Shown one piece after another: positions 1-4,259 of a stretch of DNA of 9,455 nucleotides (its first letter is position 1; every line of letters begins with the position of its first letter). Location of the stretch: positions 1-9,455 of the forward strand of contig CAMLCW010000201.1 of NCBI GenBank assembly GCA_946478645.1, written 5' to 3'. This DNA comes from an uncultured Variovorax sp. (lineage in GTDB: Bacteria; Pseudomonadota; Gammaproteobacteria; Burkholderiales; Burkholderiaceae). Position numbers and translations under genes: made by a program. Under the pieces are notes generated by a model. That model was not told the origin of the DNA. It was given only the letters and a program-made list of their open reading frames with translations, and did not search any database.

Positions 1-1
1 G

Positions 2-697
2 CGCCTGCTCGAATGGCACCGCCGCAACGAGCTGCCGCGCGTGGCCGCCCTGCTCCAGGAGGCCGAGGCGCTGGCGCCGGGCGAGGTGAACGCCGGCCAA
101 GCCTGCCGCATGGCCGGGCAGATCCGCGAGCGCCTGCTCGCGGTGGCGCTGCAGGCGGAACCCGCGATCGCCGACATCGCGTTGGGCCTGGGCACGGCGC
201 AACTGCAGCAGCTCGAGCGCAAGTACGCGAAGATCAATGCCGAATACCGCAAGGAATGGCTCGACCCCGGCAGGGCCGAAACGCTCGAACGGCGCTACGA
301 CCGCTTCCTCGAACGCCTCGAAGACTTCTACGGCCGCCTCGAGCCCGCGCAGCGCGACCTGCTTCGCCAGCAGATCGCGCAGTCGGTGTTCGATCCGAGG
401 CTCGCCGATGCGGAGCGCCGGCAGCGGCAGCAAGAGGTGTTGGCGCTGCTGCGCGGCTTCCAGGCCGACCGCCCGCCGGCGGCCGAGGCACGCGCTGCGA
501 TCCACGCCCACGTGCTTCGCATCGCCGATCCGCCACCCGGCCCCTGGCGCGAGCACCAGCAGGCGCTGCTCGAGGAGGGCTGCCGCAACCTGGCGGCGCT
601 GCACGGCGTCACGAGCGCCGGCCAGCGCGACAAGGCCGCGCGCCGGCTGCAGGCCTACCGGGACGATCTGCGGCAGTTGATGGCGGCGGCGCCGTGA
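2..697 (+). CDS. DUF6279-type lipoprotein, 3' part (5' end outside window)
   Basis: The frame is open from base 2 and ends at TGA 695-697, leaving 231 residues of what is normally a protein of roughly 270-300. A GTG at 41 is in frame, but clear family sequence (RLLEWHRRNELPRVAALLQEA) lies before and across it, so the true start is upstream of the window. The missing part should hold the lipoprotein signal peptide and lipobox cysteine. What remains is almost all helix, rich in Arg, Gln, Glu and Leu, with the family-like stretch LERKYAKINAEYRKEWLDP, then a second helical block (ERRQRQQEVLALLRGF), suggesting an extended helical periplasmic protein. No enzymatic motif is visible and the function of the family is not known to me. 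It converges on the Crp/Fnr gene with a 10-bp gap. Family assignment is from remembered sequence pattern and is fairly secure; the function is open. Confidence 0.8.
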   Translation, partial: RLLEWHRRNELPRVAALLQEAEALAPGEVNAGQACRMAGQIRERLLAVALQAEPAIADIALGLGTAQLQQLERKYAKINAEYRKEWLDPGRAETLERRYDRFLERLEDFYGRLEPAQRDLLRQQIAQSVFDPRLADAERRQRQQEVLALLRGFQADRPPAAEARAAIHAHVLRIADPPPGPWREHQQALLEEGCRNLAALHGVTSAGQRDKAARRLQAYRDDLRQLMAAAP

Positions 698-707
698 TGC
701 GGCGCAG

Positions 708-1478
708 CTAAATCAGCGGCGTCGGCCGCATCGGCCGCTCGAAGTAGTCGCCCAGCCTTTCGAGCGCATGCGGCTCGAGGATGCGCAGCCAGCCGGCATC
801 GAGCTTGTAGAGCCCGAGCGCCTGGAGCTTGCGCAAGGTCTTGTTGGTGTGCACCAGCGACAGCCCGAGCGCGTCGGCGATGTGCTGCTGGCTGAACGGA
901 AACTCCACCCACTCGTCGCGCACCATGCCGACGCGCTGCGCGCGCCGGTACAGATGCATCAGCAGCATGGCGACCCGCTCGCTCGCGTTGCGGCGTCCCG
1001 CGGTCACGAGGTTGTCGTCGACCAGCTTTTCCTCGCGCGCGGCGAGCCAGGTGATGCTGTAGCCGAGCTTCGGCTGGGCATGGAAGAGTTCCCAGAGCCG
1101 GGCGCGCGGAAAGGCGCAGAGGGTGGTGTCGGTCACGGCCTCCACGCCGTGCGTCTGCCCGTCGGCGAATTCGTCCTGCAGCCCGATGAAGTCGCCCGGC
1201 AGCAGGAAATTCAGGATCTGGCGCCGGCCGTCGCTGAGCGTCTTGAAGCGGAAGGCCCAGCCGGCATAGATGGTGAACAACTCGGGGCTGGGCCGATGCT
1301 CGTCGATGATCGCGCGCCCGGCCGCGACATGGCGCGATCCGGTCCTGAACGCCTGGATGGTCGCGAGTTCGTCCTGCGACGCGGGCAGGAAGGCGTCTAG
1401 CCGCCGCAGCGCGCAGTCGTCACAAGGGTTCGGGCCTGCGGGCGGCGGCGCGGGAAGGGCGTAGTCATCGGATCTCAC
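708..1478 (-). CDS. Crp/Fnr-family transcriptional regulator with partial FNR cysteine set
   Basis: 256 residues. An N-terminal cyclic-nucleotide-binding-type beta roll (about 35-150, with FLLPGDFIGLQDEF at 91-104) is followed by the dimer helix and a C-terminal winged helix-turn-helix (about 165-245; recognition helix region ALGLSLVHTNKTLRKL). Cys19-x2-Cys22 and Cys121 align with FNR Cys20, Cys23 and Cys122, but the FNR Cys29 position is Asp28. Oxygen or redox sensing through a cluster is therefore possible but not canonical. The FNR contact residues E209/S212/R213 are V209/N212/K213 here, so the operator should differ from TTGAT-N4-ATCAA. The start is GTG at 1478: an in-frame TAG lies three codons upstream, and the ATG at 1466-1468 is out of frame. 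There is no well-placed Shine-Dalgarno; a TATAGT hexamer sits 5 nt before the start. The gene is divergent from BLUF across a 14-bp dyad. Family is certain; ligand and targets are inferred. Confidence 0.93.
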   Translation of the reverse strand: MRSDDYALPAPPPAGPNPCDDCALRRLDAFLPASQDELATIQAFRTGSRHVAAGRAIIDEHRPSPELFTIYAGWAFRFKTLSDGRRQILNFLLPGDFIGLQDEFADGQTHGVEAVTDTTLCAFPRARLWELFHAQPKLGYSITWLAAREEKLVDDNLVTAGRRNASERVAMLLMHLYRRAQRVGMVRDEWVEFPFSQQHIADALGLSLVHTNKTLRKLQALGLYKLDAGWLRILEPHALERLGDYFERPMRPTPLI

Positions 1479-1483
1479 GCCGC

Positions 1484-1489
1484 ACTATA
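1484..1489 (-). promoter_or_regulatory. Putative -10 element of the Crp/Fnr gene (TATAGT)
   Basis: Read on the minus strand, TATAGT (5 of 6 to TATAAT) lies 5 nt before the GTG start. Transcription would then begin at or next to the start codon, giving a leaderless or nearly leaderless mRNA. No good -35 hexamer is found at 16-18 bp; that region is occupied by the dyad at 1502-1515. Confidence 0.45.
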
Positions 1490-1501
1490 GGTCCTTTGCC
1501 T

Positions 1502-1515
1502 ATGTCTTTTGACAT
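1502..1515. promoter_or_regulatory. ATGTC-N4-GACAT dyad, candidate operator of the Crp/Fnr regulator
   Basis: A perfect inverted repeat with 5-bp arms and a TTTT spacer gives the 14-bp geometry of FNR-type boxes, though the half-site is not TTGAT. It lies in the 90-bp gap between the divergent Crp/Fnr and BLUF genes. Its centre (1508.5) is at -41.5 from the BLUF start site predicted from the TAAACT hexamer, the class II activator position. On the other side it covers where the regulator gene's -35 should be, which fits autorepression. It also contains TTGACA (1509-1514), so part of the signal could be a sigma-70 -35 box. Confidence 0.5.
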
Positions 1516-1537
1516 TTCTAGCGTCCCCGGAGCTCCC

Positions 1538-1543
1538 TAAACT
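1538..1543 (+). promoter_or_regulatory. Putative -10 element of the BLUF gene (TAAACT)
   Basis: TAAACT keeps the T1, A2, A4 and T6 of TATAAT. The hexamer 17 bp upstream is the poor -35 TTTCTA (1515-1520), as expected for an activator-dependent class II promoter. Transcription would begin near 1550 and leave a leader of about 19 nt. TTGACA at 1509-1514 is a perfect -35 but is 23 bp away, too far for this hexamer. Confidence 0.35.
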
Positions 1544-1568
1544 TCGCTCGCCTTTTGCCTCCGAACGC

Positions 1569-1973
1569 ATGACAGAACAACAAGCACTTCACGAGATCTT
1601 CTACTGCAGCCTTCTGACGCAAGACCTGCCGCCGGCCACTGTCGGCGCCATCGTGACCCAGGCCCGCGTGCGCAATGCACAACAACGGATCACCGGCCTG
1701 CTGGTGTTCGACGGCATGCGCTTCTGCCAGCACCTCGAAGGCCCCCTCGGCGCCGTGGAGACGCTGATGGACCGCATCGGCCGCGACCCGCGGCACACGG
1801 CGGTGCGGGTGCTCTACCGCGGCGCGCTCGACAGCCGCCGCTACAACGGCTTCGGCATGGGCCTGGCCGAGAGCGAGGGCCCCGACCTGATGGCCGGCGT
1901 CCATGCGCTCGACGGCGAGGCCGCGCTGAAGCACTTCCTGGCGCTGCGGCCCAGCTTCGACATCAGCATCTGA
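1569..1973 (+). CDS. Short BLUF-domain blue-light sensor protein
   Basis: 134 residues, nearly all one BLUF domain (about 8-100), which binds FAD and senses blue light through a Tyr-Gln-flavin hydrogen-bond switch. Tyr12, Asn36, Gln54 and Met97 match AppA Tyr21, Asn45, Gln63 and Met106 with identical spacing. The family core QQRITGLLVF and the HLEGP motif are present. The semi-conserved Trp104 of AppA corresponds to Phe95. About 34 C-terminal residues follow, too few for an EAL, GGDEF or cyclase output domain, so it should act through a partner protein, as PixD and BlsA do. ATG 1569 is chosen; the frame is open back to a TTG at 1509, but that segment is not BLUF-like. The ribosome site is weak. 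It is divergent from the Crp/Fnr gene, a plausible regulator or partner. Photochemistry is inferred from the residues; the partner is unknown. Confidence 0.95.
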   Translation: MTEQQALHEIFYCSLLTQDLPPATVGAIVTQARVRNAQQRITGLLVFDGMRFCQHLEGPLGAVETLMDRIGRDPRHTAVRVLYRGALDSRRYNGFGMGLAESEGPDLMAGVHALDGEAALKHFLALRPSFDISI

Positions 1974-1987
1974 ATCGGCCGGCCACG

Positions 1988-2010
1988 AAAAAGGCGGCCG
2001 AAGCCGCCTT
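1988..2010 (-). terminator. Rho-independent terminator with UUCG loop for the DUF2917 gene
   Basis: On the minus strand an 8-bp stem (AAGGCGGC / GCCGCCTT, 1991-1998 with 2003-2010) closes a TTCG tetraloop and ends in a T run continuing to 1988. It lies 37 bp beyond the DUF2917 stop codon. On the plus strand the same stem has a CGAA loop and only TTCC after it, so it may stop BLUF transcripts less efficiently. Confidence 0.85.
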
Positions 2011-2046
2011 CCGTCCGTGGGAAACACGCGCTGCCCGAAGGCAGGC

Positions 2047-2367
2047 TCAGGCCGGATCCCACGAATAGGTGGCACCGTAGCCGTCCCAGGCTTCCATCAC
2101 GATGCGCCGGCCGGCGGCCACCGCGAGCGACTCGCCCGGCGCGAGCACGAGGTCTTCGCTCGCGGAGGCTGCATTGGCGTCGGCCGTGACCCAGACCCGC
2201 CCCTGCTTGATGCGCAGCACGCTGGGCGTGCGCGCGCGCAGGCTCATGGCCTCGCCGGGTGCGATCTGCCAGGCACCACGGCGCACGGCCGGCGGCACGG
2301 CCGCGGTGGTGCGGGCGGCGCCCGGCAGGGCGGCGAGCGATTCGTTGGTGCAGACGGCGGTGGACAT
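2047..2367 (-). CDS. DUF2917 domain-containing protein
   Basis: 106 residues. A low-complexity Ala/Thr-rich N-terminus (1-30) leads into the DUF2917 domain (about 31-95), recognised by W-x-I-APGEAMSLRA, the core KQGRVWVTAD (54-63), the acidic ASEDLVLAPGESL segment (69-81) and the closing IVMEAW (89-94). The pattern suggests a small cupin-like beta fold; no metal-binding His cluster or catalytic site is visible and the role is unknown. There is no signal peptide or membrane segment, so it is probably cytoplasmic. The ATG at 2367 is supported by an AAGGAG ribosome site (2374-2379, minus strand) 6 nt away. The gene is divergent from a LysR-type regulator, a common clue that the regulator controls it, and it ends in a strong terminator. 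Family call is good; function is not known. Confidence 0.88.
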   Translation of the reverse strand: MSTAVCTNESLAALPGAARTTAAVPPAVRRGAWQIAPGEAMSLRARTPSVLRIKQGRVWVTADANAASASEDLVLAPGESLAVAAGRRIVMEAWDGYGATYSWDPA

Positions 2368-2450
2368 AAGAGGCTCCTTGGCTGGGCCGCTGCGCGTTAA
2401 CAGGACGGGAGGTTTGCGCAGTTCGGGAATGAATGATCGGTTTCGGGGCG

Positions 2451-2479
2451 TTGGCAGTCCAATGAAAACGAAGTAGCCT
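2451..2479 (+). promoter_or_regulatory. Putative sigma-70 promoter of the LysR gene
   Basis: TTGGCA (2451-2456, 5 of 6 to the -35 consensus) is followed after 17 bp by TAGCCT (2474-2479), which keeps T1, A2 and T6 of the -10 consensus. The predicted start near 2486 falls inside the LysR-type dyad at 2482-2500. Confidence 0.5.
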
Positions 2480-2481
2480 AC

Positions 2482-2500
2482 TGATTCCGATTTCGCATCA
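2482..2500. promoter_or_regulatory. LysR-type T-N11-A box (TGAT-N11-ATCA)
   Basis: Perfect 4-bp arms TGAT and ATCA are separated by exactly 11 bp, the classical LysR operator geometry. The box covers the predicted LysR transcription start, 20 bp before the ATG, which suits autorepression. It is about 115 bp from the DUF2917 start codon, so it could also influence that gene. Short arms make chance occurrence possible. Confidence 0.5.
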
Positions 2501-2519
2501 ATGCCGGCTCCGACCCTCC

Positions 2520-3503
2520 ATGCAGCACTCGCAAACCCACCTGCGCTCCCGCCCGATCTCCGCCGGCCACCTGCGCGCCTTCGAGGCGGTGGCGCGCCAC
2601 CTGAACTTCCGCGCCGCCGCCGAGGAGATGGCGCTCACCCAGTCCGCGGTCAGCCGCCAGATCCAGTCGCTCGAGGAAGAAGTGGGCGTGGCGCTGTTCC
2701 TGCGCCACACGCGCGCGGTGGAGCTCACGAGCGCCGGCGCGCAGCTGCTGCTCGCGGTGCAGCAGTCGCTGCCGCGCATCGACACGGCCGTGCGCCAGAT
2801 CCGCCAGAGTGCGGGGCGCAAGAGCGTCTCGCTGACGACCTTTGCGTCTTTCGCATCGATGTGGCTGATCCCGCGGCTTGAGGCCTTCCAGCGCGACAAC
2901 CCCGAGATCGACATCCGCATCGACGCCAGCGACGTCGCGGTCGACCTCGAGGTGGCCGACGTGGACATCGCGCTGCGCTATGGCCCGCGCGAAACCATGC
3001 CGGCCTCGGCGCTGCGCCTGTTCGGCGAAACGCTCACTCCGGTGGCGAGCCCGTGGCTGCTCAAGAGCAGCCCGCCGGTCAAGACGCCGGCCGACATCGC
3101 GCGATTCACCTTGATCGAAGCGGGCGACGCGCACCGCTCGCACCTCGAATGGCTGACCTGGCGGCGCTGGTTCGAACTGAACGGCCTCGAACGGGCGCAG
3201 CCGCGGCGCTGGCTCTACTTCAACTACGCCTACCAGATGGCCCAGGCCGCGCTCACCGGCCAGGGCGTGGTGCTGGCGCGCAGCTCGCTGATCGCCGAGA
3301 GCCTGGCCAACGGCGACCTGGTCGAGGTGCTGCCGCAGCACCGCATGGATTCGCCGATGGCCTACTGGCTCATCGCCGGTCCGCGCCAGGCGCTGCGGCC
3401 CGAGATCAAGGCGTTCTCGGACTGGCTGCAGGCGCAGGCCGTGACCACGCGCGAAACCATCGGCGAGGTCCCCGACCCCGACACCGTCGATAACATCGAT
3501 TGA
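2520..3503 (+). CDS. LysR-family transcriptional regulator, GcvA-like
   Basis: 327 residues. An N-terminal winged helix-turn-helix (about 16-75, LRAFEAVARHLNFRAAAEEMALTQSAVSRQIQSLEEE) and a linker helix to about 98 are followed by a periplasmic-binding-protein-type effector domain (about 101-311) containing the GcvA-group feature VDIALRYG (148-155). GcvA-like proteins are dedicated regulators of metabolic or transport genes; the effector cannot be read from the sequence. The C-terminus has an acidic tail (EVPDPDTVDNID). ATG 2520 begins just before the HTH; upstream in-frame codons offer no ATG, GTG or TTG before a stop at 2463, and the ribosome site is weak. It is divergent from the DUF2917 gene with a 152-bp gap holding a sigma-70-like promoter and a T-N11-A dyad, so autoregulation and control of the neighbour are plausible. 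Confidence 0.95.
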   Translation: MQHSQTHLRSRPISAGHLRAFEAVARHLNFRAAAEEMALTQSAVSRQIQSLEEEVGVALFLRHTRAVELTSAGAQLLLAVQQSLPRIDTAVRQIRQSAGRKSVSLTTFASFASMWLIPRLEAFQRDNPEIDIRIDASDVAVDLEVADVDIALRYGPRETMPASALRLFGETLTPVASPWLLKSSPPVKTPADIARFTLIEAGDAHRSHLEWLTWRRWFELNGLERAQPRRWLYFNYAYQMAQAALTGQGVVLARSSLIAESLANGDLVEVLPQHRMDSPMAYWLIAGPRQALRPEIKAFSDWLQAQAVTTRETIGEVPDPDTVDNID

Positions 3504-3506
3504 CGC

Positions 3507-3580
3507 CCCCCGAAGCGCCTGCGGCGCCTCCCCCCACTGGGGGGCAACACCAGCGGCCCGGCAAAGCCGGTTCCGCGGCG
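3507..3580. repeat. Palindromic intergenic repeat of Comamonadaceae type
   Basis: Three adjacent hairpins follow the LysR stop codon: GCGCC-TGC-GGCGC (3515-3527), CCCCCC-ACT-GGGGGG (3530-3544), and a nested one with outer arms GCGG (3553-3556) and CCGC (3573-3576) around CCGGC-AAA-GCCGG (3558-3570). The last motif, CCCGGCAAAGCCGGTTCCGCGG, is one I recall in many intergenic regions of Variovorax and Acidovorax genomes; only one copy is seen here. It lies between convergent genes and may also act as a terminator, but has no U-run. Confidence 0.6.
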
Positions 3581-3632
3581 TTCACGCTTGGGCCCTGACA
3601 CTTCAAGCGCCATGGGACTGACGAGGGCCGGG

Positions 3633-4250
3633 TCAGCCCACCGGCCAGACCACGCCGTTGTCATTCAGGATCGCGTCGAGCGGCAGGTCGTGCGGCTCGG
3701 GCTGGTATTCCTCGAGAAAGCCGTTCGTGAAGCCGAGGCCGACGGTGAACGGCCGCGGCTCGAGCGTGGCCAGGGTGCGGTCGTAGAAGCCGCCGCCGTA
3801 GCCCAGGCGGTAGCCGCCGGCGCTGTAGCCCACGCAGGGCACGAACAGCAGCGTCGGCACGATGAGCTCGGTGTCCTTGGGCTTCGGAATGCCGTAGGCG
3901 TCTTCTTCCATCTGGCAGCCCGGGTACCAGGCGTGGAAGGTCAGCGTCTTGTGGACCTTGTTCATCACGGGCAGGCCGATGCGGCGGCGCTGCGGCTCGT
4001 CCATCAGTTCGCCGTCTTCCTTCCAGCGGTGCAGCGCGGGCAGCGGGTCGAACTCGCCCTTGATCGGCCAGTAGGCGCCGATCACGGTGTCGGGGCGGCC
4101 CACCAGCCAGATGCGCATCACGCGCTGCAGCAGGTCGGCCCTGGCCAGCCGGTCGGGCATCTCGAGGCGCTGCTCGATGAGTGCCTTGCGCAGTTGTGCC
4201 TTGAGAAAACTTGCGGTCGCCGAGGTGCCGGCATCCTGTGACTTGTCCAT
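3633..4250 (-). CDS. 5-formyltetrahydrofolate cyclo-ligase
   Basis: 205 residues, the usual family length (about 180-210). The enzyme (5,10-methenyltetrahydrofolate synthetase, EC 6.3.3.2) uses ATP to convert 5-formyl-THF to 5,10-methenyl-THF, returning this storage or inhibitory folate to one-carbon metabolism in the cytoplasm. Seen in order: the basic LRKALIEQR segment (20-28), AYWPIKGEFDPLP (59-71) with the substrate-site Glu, LIVPTLLFVPCVGYSAGGYRLGYGGGFYDR (129-158) ending in the signature GYGGGFYDR that binds phosphate, and EPHDLPLDAIL (185-195). ATG 4250 follows a GGGGGA ribosome site; the frame runs much further upstream only because it is antisense to the transglycosylase gene. Names used for such genes include ygfA, fau and fthC; I leave the symbol open. 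Its start is 9 bp from the divergent transglycosylase start, so each promoter must lie inside the other gene's coding region. Confidence 0.96.
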   Translation of the reverse strand: MDKSQDAGTSATASFLKAQLRKALIEQRLEMPDRLARADLLQRVMRIWLVGRPDTVIGAYWPIKGEFDPLPALHRWKEDGELMDEPQRRRIGLPVMNKVHKTLTFHAWYPGCQMEEDAYGIPKPKDTELIVPTLLFVPCVGYSAGGYRLGYGGGFYDRTLATLEPRPFTVGLGFTNGFLEEYQPEPHDLPLDAILNDNGVVWPVG

Positions 4251-4253
4251 AAT
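4248..4253 (+). promoter_or_regulatory. Putative -10 element of the lytic transglycosylase gene (CATAAT)
   Basis: CATAAT (5 of 6 to TATAAT) overlaps the start codon of the divergent cyclo-ligase gene and ends 6 nt before ATG 4260, so transcription would begin at or next to the start codon. No Shine-Dalgarno precedes the ATG, which fits a leaderless mRNA. There is no convincing -35 hexamer. Confidence 0.4.
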
Positions 4254-4259
4254 CCCCCG

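Noticed and set aside
768..1400. 210-codon plus-strand open frame opposite the Crp/Fnr gene
   Set aside because: No recognisable domain. The minus-strand frame holds complete Crp/Fnr domains.
1509..1568. TTG-started 20-residue N-terminal extension of the BLUF protein
   Set aside because: It covers the TTGACA/dyad region and is not BLUF-like. The ATG at 1569 puts the domain start in the usual place.
2478..3341. 287-codon minus-strand open frame opposite the LysR gene
   Set aside because: Composition is Arg/His/Asp-rich shadow sequence with no family pattern, and the LysR domains on the plus strand are complete.
3590..3640. Possible terminator stem between GGGCCCTGAC and GGGTCAGCCC
   Set aside because: The arms pair only in part and no U-run follows on either strand.
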